From positions 62,001 through 126,000 of the forward strand of contig NC_011688.1 of assembly GCF_000150955.2 (NCBI RefSeq): a stretch of DNA of 64,000 nt, in the 5' to 3' direction. Source of the stretch: Phaeodactylum tricornutum CCAP 1055/1. Taxonomy: Eukaryota; Bacillariophyta; Bacillariophyceae; Surirellales; Neidiaceae. Of the stretch, positions 9,876 to 19,697 are shown piece after piece (the first letter of the stretch is position 1; each line of letters opens with the position of its first letter). The notes beneath the pieces are model-generated. The model made no database searches and was not told the origin of the DNA. It saw only the letters and a list, made by a program, of their open reading frames with translations. Both the position numbers and the translations under genes were made by a program.

Positions 9876-10679
9876 ATGAAGTCACTCGTTGCCAGGCACT
9901 CGCTAGCAATGTGGGTATGTTTGTTGACTTGGGATCCATTGCGGAGAGTCCTCAGCTTTTCCATTTTGTCACATTCGAGAAGATGGAACAAATCAATAGT
10001 AAGGAGGGCGAGATTTAGCGACGAATTGGTAGATCGACGGTCACTTTTGTCCAAGGTAGCAATCGCAACTATGACAATGACAGAGACAGTAGCTACAGTG
10101 CTCAATCCGCAACCCGCTATTGCCGCGGTGGATGCAACCACAACGATTCAAGGCATTCGTGACGCCCGCAATACACTGACAAAACTGCTGGAGAACTGGG
10201 AAAAGGCCGTAATTGATTGCACTTTTGCCGATGTTCCACGAGAACTACTCGAAACGAAAAACAAGGAGCAGTTGCTTGAAAAGGCCTCTACATTTGCGCT
10301 CTTTGACAAATCGGTATCAGTCACGTCATGTAAAACTTCTAACCGATTGGTTCGAGATTACATCGGTAGTACAGGAAAGGGACCGGTGGTAGGCCTGGAA
10401 AAGAAGTTGCGACAAGCTTTGGAGTTTGTAAAGGACGGAGAGGATACTGATATGTACGTGCAGACTACGGAGAATATATCACAAGCCTTATCGCGCGCCG
10501 GGTCGTTGAGCTACGCCGCGGGGGTCGCCGATTTTGCCTCTGTCAATAATTTTGATGTCAAAGAAACGCCAAAGGTCCTAAGTAACGAGAGTAGCAATTT
10601 GGAGCAAGCCCGCAGGGCGATTCGAGAAACAGTCGACGGCCTCGACACTATTCTGCCAATGTTGTCAGAAACGTATTGA
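9876..10679 (+). CDS. Candidate thylakoid-lumen protein, helical, unknown function
   Basis: A 267-residue protein starting at the ATG at 9876. The first 85 residues look like layered targeting: a hydrophobic start (MKSLVARHSLAMWVCLLTW), a basic Ser/Arg-rich stretch (SHSRRWNKSIVRRARFSDE), then a hydrophobic segment ending in PQPAIA|AVDA, like a thylakoid-transfer domain with an A-x-A site. The rest is predicted mainly helical (IRDARNTLTKLLENWEKAV, then CTFADVPRELLETKNKEQLL) with two Cys residues that could pair. This suits a small helical bundle in the lumen, as in diatom photosystem II extrinsic proteins, but I cannot assign it to a named one. A GTATGT near the 5' end leaves open a small intron that would change the leader. 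Confidence 0.65.
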   Translation: MKSLVARHSLAMWVCLLTWDPLRRVLSFSILSHSRRWNKSIVRRARFSDELVDRRSLLSKVAIATMTMTETVATVLNPQPAIAAVDATTTIQGIRDARNTLTKLLENWEKAVIDCTFADVPRELLETKNKEQLLEKASTFALFDKSVSVTSCKTSNRLVRDYIGSTGKGPVVGLEKKLRQALEFVKDGEDTDMYVQTTENISQALSRAGSLSYAAGVADFASVNNFDVKETPKVLSNESSNLEQARRAIRETVDGLDTILPMLSETY

Positions 10680-10801
10680 CGAGGACTCTTCATGCAAAGA
10701 CATGTGAGCCAAATGCTAGTCTGCTGCTGCACGAGCATTACAGTTGTTTCAATTCTTGAACTGTATTTAGATTTCCTTAACCTATACGTTGTCCTTATAA
10801 T

Positions 10802-12570
10802 TTAAACGACGTTTCCAAAATTCCTGTTCGAGTTGTCTTGATTTGGGGGTAAAGAACTCAAGTCACTACTAGCCTGTGTCTTCTGTGAGCTGTGTTTAAA
10901 GGAATGGGTTCCAAAAAAATTTGCCTTGGAATTGTGCATGTCTTCGTTAAAGTTGTCGAGTGCCGTCCCCCTCGCAATTCTTTCCGTTATGCGATTCCGC
11001 AAGGCCATGGCCGAATCGAATCCGTCCGTTTTGTAAAGGGTAATGTAAATGTCCTCGTAAACAAGCTCTGCCCATCGTCTGAAACAAAAAGAGGAATTCA
11101 AGCAGGCAGGAGAAGCAGTTAGCGACAACCACAAAAAAGCACTGATAAACAGGATTTTGTGGAGAACACAATTTGCTACTCATGACGTCGGGGTCACTAA
11201 CAGTACGCGAGTACTTACTTTCCCGGAAAATCGTTGGGGTCAGTGCCATACGGATCATCCAATTCCATATTGACATACTCCAAACCCAAAAAACCATATG
11301 TGATGAAGAACATAAGTACCAACACTTCTAAAGTTTGATCATTGTCAGCAATCAGCACCATTGGCAAAGTAAAGACCCACACAAACAGAAAAGTTCTTGT
11401 CATTTGCACGAAGGGAAAGGGAAACGGCGTAGTCAGCAGCATCTTCAAACCGTGAAAAGCGGTCAGCCAATCACTTGTAATGGCCAGTAATCGGAGCTCC
11501 TCGTTGATATGTGGTGGGTGAGTTACCAGTATACCACCCTTGCGAGGTTCGAGAATCTTTTCCCGCAAATTGTAGCACCAAACGATAGGTGCTCGCAAAT
11601 TTTCGTCCATCACTGTACGGGATCCGTGCCGCATGGCTTCCAGAAATTGGGAATGGTCCGTGACGGGCTTGTACTGTTGAATGTATTCCTGATCTTTTGT
11701 AGCGCAGGCACTTTGTCCAATCGGTTGTAGCGAATCATCCACACCGTCCTTGTCACGTGCAGTTGGAGTGTTGGCTGGTAAAGTTTGCAAAGCAGTCGTC
11801 GAGATACTAGTGGGTTGCTGACGTACTTGTCGTGGCAAAAGGAGTGGTGTGTACTCGTGGTCTTCATCCGGCAAGGTCTCCCATGCGCTCACTCCGTGCG
11901 ACCGAAACTCGACGGCTGCAATAGCTACACGCAAGCTCACAATAGTCCGGTAGGCGACGTCTTGGCGCCATTGTTGTGCCTTGGTCCCCCGGTCCAGCGT
12001 GGTGAGCAAACAAGCGTACTGTATGGTTTCCCGACTGGAACGAAACAAATCCGCCAGGAATTGTCGTGCTTCGTAAAAGCGATTATAGGTAATGGTTGCC
12101 CGAGTGACAACCAAAAAGGATACGAGAATGCTCATGAAAGAATGGCCATTGTTGTTGTCAATGGTGAGGTCGACAATTTTGTGGTTCCGCAGCAGAATGA
12201 TTGCGTAGGTGAATACGATCGTCGCAATGCACCAGGGAAAAACGTGAGGCCAGACGGATCCGTGCATTTGAAAGAGCACTTCGAGGTGATTATCTCCATT
12301 GTACGTCACATCTCGTTTGTATGCCGTGGTTTTGGCAGCGTTTCTAACGTTTTGAGAAGCGGAGGGCGAAGCGGGCGGAGACGGTTGTGCAAGCTCGTCC
12401 AGAGACAGTTGGATCGACTGATGACGAGCGTGTGTAGGAGGAGAAGCCGAAGCAGAAGACATTGACGTCCTCGTGGTTGCCTGGTAGTTGCCTTTGTTGT
12501 TGTTTCTGATTGTATTCGCCTCCTCACCCATCAATGGATCCATCAAGCTGGTTCGTTCGGTAGGAGGCAT
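10802..12570 (-). CDS. Bestrophin-like (UPF0187) anion channel, copy 1
   Basis: A 542-residue membrane protein of the bestrophin/UPF0187 family, which conducts chloride or bicarbonate. Exon 1 is 12570-11219 and exon 2 is 11078-10802. The 140-nt intron has donor GTAAGT and acceptor TTTGTTTCAG; the codon AA|A is split and joins DFPGK to RWAELVYEDIYITLY. Hydrophobic helices include VFPWCIATIVFTYAIILL, SFMSILVSFLVVTRATITY (with the family's R.tITYnRfyEaR) and FLFVWVFTLPMVLIA, followed by FFITYGFLGLEYVNMELDDP, the conserved family C-terminal element. The insert between the second and third helices (about residues 220-330) is long and polar. No plastid or secretory leader is evident, though some diatom bestrophins act at the pyrenoid. 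It is head to head with a paralogue at 13390. Confidence 0.88.
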
Positions 12571-13389
12571 CCCAATTTTTATGTCTGGATGTCGTTCGTT
12601 CGCCGCAAGGGATAGAACAGAGCGAAAGCTATGGAAATACTCTAACGAGAAAATTCAGGAGCTCACAGTAAACTGCACTGCAGAAGAGGTTTCGTTGGTA
12701 TTAGCGTCGATGGTTTTCGGTCGACTGACCTTACACCTTCCCTAGAGAGATGAAAATTTGTTCGCGATGGATTTGATACGGTCGCTCGTAGGGCTGGTTC
12801 GGTCCGACTTCGCTAGAGGTGTGGCATTCTGTGACTTACCCAAGGAAGTCAAGAACATGTTACAGGGCAATTATTCTGTTAGATTAGCTGTTGTTTCCAC
12901 CTAACTATTAGAGTTGTCGGTTAGGATCGGCTTGTTAAATGGAACACATGGAAGTTTATATAATGGTTTTTGGATTTCTCTTTATGAATCTACGCTCGTG
13001 ACAGCTTGTTTAAGGATAGCAGACTCGAGTGTTTCTTCCTTTGCCAGTAAATACAGTGCAGTCTCTATTCCCATTACTGAAGAACACAAAACAGCCAGAT
13101 CGACATCTCGCAAATCATCTGAACAACTCCCCCCCTCGAGGATTCCGTTTCGCTTCCTCTTGGTGCAGTCGGTGTGCGAGAAAGACGACAAACGAGCTAT
13201 TCCAGGAGATAAGGACCGCTCTCAACACCAGCTGCATTGATCGTCTTATTGTCAGTGAGGAGTCTAGCGAACGAAAGCGATCAAGAGACGTAGCGACGGA
13301 ACTCGCAACAGGGGACCGCTATCACCGCAGCAACCTTAAATTGCGGGCTGCAGTCTCAACGATCCCGTCCCGCGTATTGCGCTTCCACC
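12571..13389. promoter_or_regulatory. Shared divergent promoter region of the two bestrophin-like genes
   Basis: 819 bases between the two start codons. TCACAGTAAACTG begins near 12663. Open frames inside lack coding character. Both promoters must lie here, so the copies may share control; that is inference. Confidence 0.5.
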
Positions 13390-14673
13390 ATGACCAGTCT
13401 CCAGCACAGTCACGTTGATCCACATCATTTCGATTTCCAGCAACTGCTCGGGTCGCACGATCCGGGTCGAAGGAACGAAGCAATGGTAAACGTAGACCGT
13501 GACGAGGACTCGATAGCGAATCCAGATCGACACGTCAATAATGGCGATGCCGCTCCCGTTCGTCAGCTCGAGTGGGATGATCGATCGCACTGGAAGGTGC
13601 TTACACAAATTCACGGCTCTGTCTGGCCCCGTGTACTGCCGTTTTGCGCCCTAAACGTTTGTTTGACCTACGCTATTTACCTGCTCAAGCAACGGAACGT
13701 TATCGATCTCACCTCGAGTCCGTCCGGACACAAATACATGGCCATCATGATGAGTTTTTTGGTTGTTACACGGGTCAAGATCACCTACGACAACTACATG
13801 GCCAATTCACGTCACTTGGGAGCACTCTACAAGCAATGCCGCGAACTCGTACAGTACGTGTGCGTCCTCACCATGACGGATACTAGCACCCGGGCCAAAG
13901 AGTGGCGCAATAGCGTCGCCTACCGGACAATTATACTTTTGCGTGTCACCATGGCGGTGCTGGAGTACCCTACCAATCCATCAGTGGAACCCTGGAACGT
14001 TCCGGAGTTGGCTTACGAAGATCGGGATGATTTGCAACATCTGGTCATGTGGCCACCGCTGCACGCAAACGAATCACCACAAACACGATCTCCGCGGCGA
14101 TTTCGGCAGCTGCCCATGCGGGAACGTACCGTACTGGAAGAAGCCTGTCGGGTACCGATACTCCTCGCGTACAGTTTGCGGGTCGAACTCATGAAGCAGC
14201 GGGACGGGACTTGGTTGCGGAAAGATGTACTCCGACACCCCTGTAACGAGGAAATGCGGATGCTGGATATAGTGGGCGATTATATCAAAGCCTATTCTGG
14301 TTTGCAAAAACTCATGGCGACACCCCTTCCGTTTCCTCTCGTGCAAATGACCAAAACATTTCTGTTCGTCTGGATATTCAGTTTACCGTTTTGTTTGTGT
14401 CACGATTCCTACTCTCAACCCTTCACCCTGCTCACTATTATCTTTCTCATTACCTTTGGTTTTGTCGGATTGGAAATGGTGGCTATGGAATTGTCCGATT
14501 GTTTCGGGGACGATCCGTCCGATTTTGACGATTTGGGCCACGCACAAATGTGTTTCGAAGACATTTATATTTCGATTTACAAGTTGGACGGGGAACCGTG
14601 GGCGCGTAAATTGCGGACGCGGCTTTCAAAACCTACCCAAGAGAGTCAGTCGGTACCACCCGGTGGACCGTAG
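13390..14673 (+). CDS. Bestrophin-like (UPF0187) anion channel, copy 2
   Basis: A 427-residue single-exon paralogue of the neighbouring gene on the opposite strand. The same landmarks appear in the same order: HWKVLTQIHGSVWPRVLPF (copy 1 has LFQMHGSVWPHVFPW), KYMAIMMSFLVVTRVKITYD, EWRNSVAYRTIILLRV, PFPLVQMTKTFLFVWIFSLP, and ITFGFVGLEMVAMELSDCFG followed by CFEDIYISIYKLDGE. It is shorter than copy 1, mainly in the central loop and the C-terminal tail, and it has lost or never had the intron that copy 1 carries just before EDIYI. The inferred role is an anion (Cl- or HCO3-) channel, probably pentameric as in the family. The start is the ATG at 13390; no targeting peptide is obvious. Confidence 0.87.
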   Translation: MTSLQHSHVDPHHFDFQQLLGSHDPGRRNEAMVNVDRDEDSIANPDRHVNNGDAAPVRQLEWDDRSHWKVLTQIHGSVWPRVLPFCALNVCLTYAIYLLKQRNVIDLTSSPSGHKYMAIMMSFLVVTRVKITYDNYMANSRHLGALYKQCRELVQYVCVLTMTDTSTRAKEWRNSVAYRTIILLRVTMAVLEYPTNPSVEPWNVPELAYEDRDDLQHLVMWPPLHANESPQTRSPRRFRQLPMRERTVLEEACRVPILLAYSLRVELMKQRDGTWLRKDVLRHPCNEEMRMLDIVGDYIKAYSGLQKLMATPLPFPLVQMTKTFLFVWIFSLPFCLCHDSYSQPFTLLTIIFLITFGFVGLEMVAMELSDCFGDDPSDFDDLGHAQMCFEDIYISIYKLDGEPWARKLRTRLSKPTQESQSVPPGGP

Positions 14674-15442
14674 TCAAGTTTTTGCGGCTGGCGACGACGA
14701 CGATGATGAGGAACCCATACCGTCCTCATCCTTAGTGATCAGAACCAAGCGCCATTTGGATTTTCCGAATAGAATCTGCAGGACATCTTTAATATGTAAA
14801 CGCACATTCTGCTACTGGATGGGATCCTAACCACTTGTTCCAATTGCTCTGTCCCTCCCTTACCGGAAGTACGAATTTGTGAAGCTAAAAAGTTCATGCT
14901 GACGATGGTACTGGTGCTAGTTCTGATTGACGACGTCTATCTAGTAGGGCATATACTCTTGCAATTATCTGGGGCAGAGGAAAGGGAGGCTCCCGAGACA
15001 TAGGTGAGATCATGATGCGATACCTACTTTTCACAGTCATTAGAGAACGAAATGTCTCAATATAGTCGGAGTCGATGTTAGTTAACACCATCAGTATGTC
15101 CTTCCGAATAAGCCCGACATATAGTTTTGACTTGACCAGTTCACGTGGATGGCCTGGAGAGATAATCAGTCGAATTCGAAAGAGGACTCTAGACAAAATG
15201 GCCCCGGTAGGACCCGAATCGATATTTCTCTCTATAATTGATTCAGAGTGAGTGTACCAGTAAATCAGATTCTGGTAGAGAGGGTTTGTGTCTGCGCGAC
15301 GAACCATCCAATAGGTATATCATAATCGAAATCAACTGTCTTCTGACATTCGCTTCCGACTTGCACCAAACGTACCTACGCTTTGGCATAGGTCCGACGA
15401 CGTGAGAGTTTCTCTGTGGCAACCGTATTGGAACACCCGACA
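14674..15442. other. Intergenic between bestrophin copy 2 and the K+ channel
   Basis: About 770 bases. It holds the 3' UTR of bestrophin copy 2 (with a GAC/GAT-rich run near 14694-14712) and the promoter of the channel. A 137-codon ATG frame on the minus strand (15307-14894) lacks recognisable features and is probably chance. Confidence 0.45.
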
Positions 15443-17335
15443 ATGGCAGGTACCAGCACTGCGTCAAGCTCTTTGGAGAAAGAGCAGAGAAATAGATCGG
15501 CGGAGCCGGAAAATCATGGACGAGAGGAGGCTGAAGGTGGAGACCGCTCCAAGAGACTAGAAGAGTCAGTTTCTCCTCCGCAGATTAAGGATGCTTCTGT
15601 ATCCCAAACGTCTTCCCCTAATAGCAGCATTGGGCGAAGACGACGACAAAAGGCTGCTGCACTAGCTGCTGAATGCGCCGACGCTATTTCCACGGCACGT
15701 GCGATGGAAGAAGGAAAGCACCCTGACAAAGCGCCTGCGTCGCCGCGTTCAGGGGGATGGCAATCTTTGCTTCCCAAGCCCGTCCGAAATGTTTGGAACA
15801 ACACGCTACATCATACTGTCAAGCCACCGAATGATGAAAATACGCTCCTCTTGTCCCCTAAGGACGCTGCAGCGCCAGCAGCTGTTCATTCTCCCCAACG
15901 ACATCGATACTATGACCATGGTGCCAACATTGATGATCCGCTAATGCAGCAACAGCAAAATGATGATGTCAGTCTCACAAACAATGGCTTTGGCAAGGAG
16001 GCATGGAAGAAGATTGCTAACAAAGTCAATGAGGGGGAATTCTTGCTTCTATCGTCGTTCGGAAATCCTGATGATCCCAATAGTACGAGTGATCCAACGG
16101 TGACCACCCGCGAAGAAAAAATGAGGGATATGCAAAATGATATTCGCAATCGTCTCGAATTTTCCGCCACTCAGTGCATGATTGCCATTGCGCTGTATCT
16201 AAGTGTGGCTGTCATGGCGTTTTCCTTCGTCTTTGATCATTGGACAATAGTCGATAGCATGTATTTTGCCGTCGTGACGTTCACGACTATCGGATATGGC
16301 GATTTGACCCCAGATACGTACGCGGGACGGATCTTTACCTGCATCTTCGCTCTCAGCGGGGTCGCTTGCCTAGGTATCGCTCTCGGTGTGATTGGGAATC
16401 ATATCATTGAAGCACAAGAAACGGCCGTATCACAAACTTCCGCACTCGCCAAAGCCCGTGTATTGACACTCTTTTCGAGCTCTACCCACATAGTGGACCA
16501 CGTCCTCGAAGACCCTGAAACGGGGGAAGACTACGATCCCGATTTGTCTGCTTTTGCGCGGCACAAAGATGCTACTCCGACGTCCACATTTGGATGCTTG
16601 TCTAGGTTTACAGTTTCGTTGCAGTGTTGGAGGCTGTTATGGGAATTGGTTGTCGTGTTGGCCCTGGTCTCATTTTTTGTCGCACTCGTTGCCAGCGATC
16701 CCGGTATTGATACGACCAAATGGGGCGATGGCTTATACTACGCAATTATCACTGCCTGTACGGTTGGCTATGGTGACTTTGCACCATCGTCGCAAGCCGG
16801 GCGAGCTCTAGCTATTGTCTTCATTCCTTTGGCCGTCGGTGCCATGGGACATTTTCTTTCTATCGTCGCCAACTGGATGATTGAAGGTCGTCAACAGCGC
16901 TTTCACAAACACATGCAGGCCAAGGAACTTACGATGCAAGACTTAGAGGTAATGGATGAAGATGGAGACGGAAAAGTTACGCGAGCGGAGTTTATGGAAT
17001 TCATGCTGGTCGCCATGAACGCTATTGATCAATCGTTGATTGATGAATTACGCGATCATTTTAGACATCTTGATCAAGATAATTCGGGGTCTTTAAGCCG
17101 GCAGGACTTGATTGCGGCGGCACGAAAGAAGCTACAATCACCGCACCGCAAACTAGAGCTGGCTAGGTACAAGCGAGGAGTAATCAGCCAATCGGACGCA
17201 ATAGGGCAACGAAGAGAACGAGCCGGCAGTAGGGGTAGCTTTTGGGACAACCAAGGGAGCATTCTACAGATCTTCAAAAATATAAGAGAATCCGACGGCG
17301 ATAGCGATCCTAGTGCGAATGAGGCAAGATTTTAA
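15443..17335 (+). CDS. Two-pore-domain K+ channel with EF hands (TPK/KCO type)
   Basis: A 630-residue channel with two K+ selectivity filters: FTTIGYGDLTPD at about residue 280 and CTVGYGDFAPSS at about 437. Each is flanked by hydrophobic helices (MIAIALYLSVAVMAFSFVF and IFALSGVACLGIALGVIGN; then LLWELVVVLALVSFFVALV and ALAIVFIPLAVGAMGHFLS), giving four TM segments. Two EF-hand loops follow: DEDGDGKVTRAEF at about 504 and DQDNSGSLSRQDL at about 543, both with acidic Ca2+ ligands at positions 1, 3, 5 and 12 or close equivalents. The layout matches plant TPK channels, which are Ca2+-activated and mostly vacuolar. The N-terminal 200 residues are polar and Ser/Ala/Gln-rich, probably disordered and regulatory. 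The ATG at 15443 is the first in the open frame. Membrane location is not shown by sequence. Confidence 0.92.
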   Translation: MAGTSTASSSLEKEQRNRSAEPENHGREEAEGGDRSKRLEESVSPPQIKDASVSQTSSPNSSIGRRRRQKAAALAAECADAISTARAMEEGKHPDKAPASPRSGGWQSLLPKPVRNVWNNTLHHTVKPPNDENTLLLSPKDAAAPAAVHSPQRHRYYDHGANIDDPLMQQQQNDDVSLTNNGFGKEAWKKIANKVNEGEFLLLSSFGNPDDPNSTSDPTVTTREEKMRDMQNDIRNRLEFSATQCMIAIALYLSVAVMAFSFVFDHWTIVDSMYFAVVTFTTIGYGDLTPDTYAGRIFTCIFALSGVACLGIALGVIGNHIIEAQETAVSQTSALAKARVLTLFSSSTHIVDHVLEDPETGEDYDPDLSAFARHKDATPTSTFGCLSRFTVSLQCWRLLWELVVVLALVSFFVALVASDPGIDTTKWGDGLYYAIITACTVGYGDFAPSSQAGRALAIVFIPLAVGAMGHFLSIVANWMIEGRQQRFHKHMQAKELTMQDLEVMDEDGDGKVTRAEFMEFMLVAMNAIDQSLIDELRDHFRHLDQDNSGSLSRQDLIAAARKKLQSPHRKLELARYKRGVISQSDAIGQRRERAGSRGSFWDNQGSILQIFKNIRESDGDSDPSANEARF

Positions 17336-17533
17336 AAGGAGGCTTCTGCACGACCTAGTGTGGTAGCCCACTGTTTAGTAGTTTTTCATTTTTGAACCAG
17401 TGCATTTCTCTCCGCTGCGCTTTACTCGAAGAATTCAATCGAAGAACATTATAGATTTTCGAATTAGTGCAGCAAAGCCGTTGGAATATCATTTAATGTA
17501 AAAATAGCGTCACATAGTCGACCAACGGGGTCC

Positions 17534-19189
17534 TCAGTGCTTCCAAATTTTAATGGTACGGTCTTTCGAGCCTGTTGCGACACTAGCACCATTGGGGCTC
17601 CAATCTAGAGCGTAAACTTCGTCGGCGTGACCCGGCAATGTCTCACGAGCCCGTTTGCCACTGGGCATTTCCCACAGTTTCGCCGTGGAGTCTTTGCTAG
17701 CGCTCACCAAGTATCGTGAGTCAGAGCTCCAAGCTACCTGGTACACAGCCCCTACATGACCCGTCAAGGTGGTGAGAAAATCCCCCGAGAAACCATTCCA
17801 AATTTTGACCTTTTTGTCGAAACTCGCGCTGGCGAAATATCGCCCATCCGGACTAAACGCAATGTGATTCACGGCTTGTTGGTGCCCGGTCAGTCGTTTG
17901 ATAGCGTGTTTACTCTCCTGAGGATGCCAGAGAAAGAGGGTGAAGTCATCCGACCCAGACACCAACCGTTCGGGGCCTTGGGCACGAAAGGCTTCGTACT
18001 TTTCTTGCGCGGCTTGTTGAGCTGCTTCCTCCGAGGCGAATTTCGTCCCCCGGTGATCGAATGGTCCGGTACGTAACACGTAGTCACTGCTAAGTGCGAG
18101 GGTGTTGATGCGATGACCGTGCCCGGTGAGGGTGCGCACTAAAATACCACGATCGACGTTCCATACTTTAATGGTACGATCCCGACTAGCACTATACAAA
18201 AATCCGTCCCCACTCCATTTGATCGATTCGACGGAATCGGTATGACCGGATAAGGTCAGATTTTGAGCCTGCGTCCGTACATTCCATATTTTGATGGTGC
18301 CGTCCTTGCTACTTGTGGCGAGTCGATCGCAGGCGGCGTTCAAGTGCATCGGTTCCCAGGCCAAAGACGTTATCCATTGACGGTGTGCCTTGACCGCTTT
18401 CCCTACGGCTTCCCCTTTAGTGGGATCCCAAACAATCCATACTCCGTTTTTATCAGCCGATACGAAGCGTTTCCCGTTGGGAGCCCAGGCAACACAAAGG
18501 ACGTGATTCTTGTGCTGTTTACAAGTATACTTGGGTGTGGATGTATGCACATCCCAAAAGCGTACCGTAGTATCACCCCCACCAGACGCTAGCATTTGTC
18601 CATCCGGGGCGTACTGTACGTGCAAAACTGCTTCCGTATGTCCTGGCAGAGTATCTGTACACCGCGTGACGGGACGGACCCGAAAGACGGCCAGCGGTTG
18701 ATAGGTGAGCTGCAAGACGTCTTCGGTACTGATAGCGTGTTGTTGGAGTAGGTCCGAGAGTGTATGCGTGATTTCGACATCATCTTGCACACCATTCTTC
18801 AAGATTGTAGCGTAAAAGCTGTAGGGGATCTTTCCGGCTCCTTGCTTTTGTCGCTGCTGCTCATCGTGACTATCGCTGTTCTCGAGGAGCGAATGCACAA
18901 GCGCGGTCAAGTCGTCGATCGTCGACTGGGTTGGTAAATCCAGCGTCTGCGCGAGGTCTTCCCCCTGACGATTACGAAACTGAACTTGGATGTTGGTCGG
19001 AACATCTCGGGATGCATCGTCTCCGTCGTCGAGCGTGGTACGGTACCGTTTGGAAGGCGTCGAATAGCGGTACCCGAGATTGTTGGGGTTGTTGACGCCT
19101 ACTAGACTTCCCGCCCACGCAATGCCACCAGCGGTACTAGCACTAGCGTTCGGTGCGGCGACAGTTGCTGTTGATGCTCGGTCCGTCAT
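17534..19189 (-). CDS. NLE1: Notchless homologue (NLE1/Rsa4), WD40 ribosome-biogenesis factor
   Basis: A 551-residue WD40 protein. An N-terminal NLE/ubiquitin-like domain (NIQVQFRNRQGEDLAQTLDL through TYQPLAVFRVRPVTRC, about residues 68-185) is followed by eight WD repeats, starting DTLPGHTEAVLHVQYAPDG and ending YALDWSPNGASVATGSKDRT. This is the known layout of Notchless/Rsa4, which sits on pre-60S particles and whose N-terminal domain is gripped by the AAA ATPase Rea1/Midasin to drive maturation. An insertion rich in Ala/Gln/Glu lies between two blades (EEAAQQAAQEKYEAFRAQ), as also seen in other NLE proteins. I start at the ATG at 19189; the frame remains open 21 codons upstream only from a GTG. 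It probably acts in the nucleolus. Confidence 0.93.
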   Translation of the reverse strand: MTDRASTATVAAPNASASTAGGIAWAGSLVGVNNPNNLGYRYSTPSKRYRTTLDDGDDASRDVPTNIQVQFRNRQGEDLAQTLDLPTQSTIDDLTALVHSLLENSDSHDEQQRQKQGAGKIPYSFYATILKNGVQDDVEITHTLSDLLQQHAISTEDVLQLTYQPLAVFRVRPVTRCTDTLPGHTEAVLHVQYAPDGQMLASGGGDTTVRFWDVHTSTPKYTCKQHKNHVLCVAWAPNGKRFVSADKNGVWIVWDPTKGEAVGKAVKAHRQWITSLAWEPMHLNAACDRLATSSKDGTIKIWNVRTQAQNLTLSGHTDSVESIKWSGDGFLYSASRDRTIKVWNVDRGILVRTLTGHGHRINTLALSSDYVLRTGPFDHRGTKFASEEAAQQAAQEKYEAFRAQGPERLVSGSDDFTLFLWHPQESKHAIKRLTGHQQAVNHIAFSPDGRYFASASFDKKVKIWNGFSGDFLTTLTGHVGAVYQVAWSSDSRYLVSASKDSTAKLWEMPSGKRARETLPGHADEVYALDWSPNGASVATGSKDRTIKIWKH

Positions 19190-19697
19190 GCTATGGAACA
19201 ACAATAACAAGGTAAAACAGATGGAAACGAAACAAGGAGATGTTTTTTTCACTTTCGGTTTGCCGTTTCAAGGAACAATTTGTTCCGGCTTGTAGCTTCG
19301 TTTGGGTGGTGGAGGACGCACTCGTGAGTGCATCCAGATTTCGTTCCCGACTTGGTATGTCTTCGTTTACTGTGCTTCTGTTGGTCAAAATATGTAAGCT
19401 GCGACAAAAAGCAAAATAAGGTTGATTGGTCTATGTAGTGTCACAAGTTTTTACCAAGGAAAGCTTACCAAGTTCCCCTCATTTTTGCGGAATTTGGTAA
19501 GGTACAAGAAATCCTGGAAGGAATGTCAACAACGATAGCGACAAACTCGTGGTTTTTGATAATCTCTCAAGATCCAAGACGAATTGCTGATTCACACAAA
19601 TACCGATTGACTGAATCGTTCGTTCATACTGATCTTCGTTGCAGGAAACGTCCAAAGCATAGAAGGCAATAGCTTCAGAGTATTATTTAGAGCGATC
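19190..19697. promoter_or_regulatory. Divergent intergenic region, Notchless / amidase
   Basis: 508 bases between divergent start codons, so the presumed promoters of both genes. No distinct element recognised. Confidence 0.45.

Noticed and set aside
14894-15307. 137-codon ATG frame on the minus strand between bestrophin copy 2 and the K+ channel
   Set aside because: AT-rich codons with many ATA, no domain, no targeting signal; most likely chance, though not excluded.
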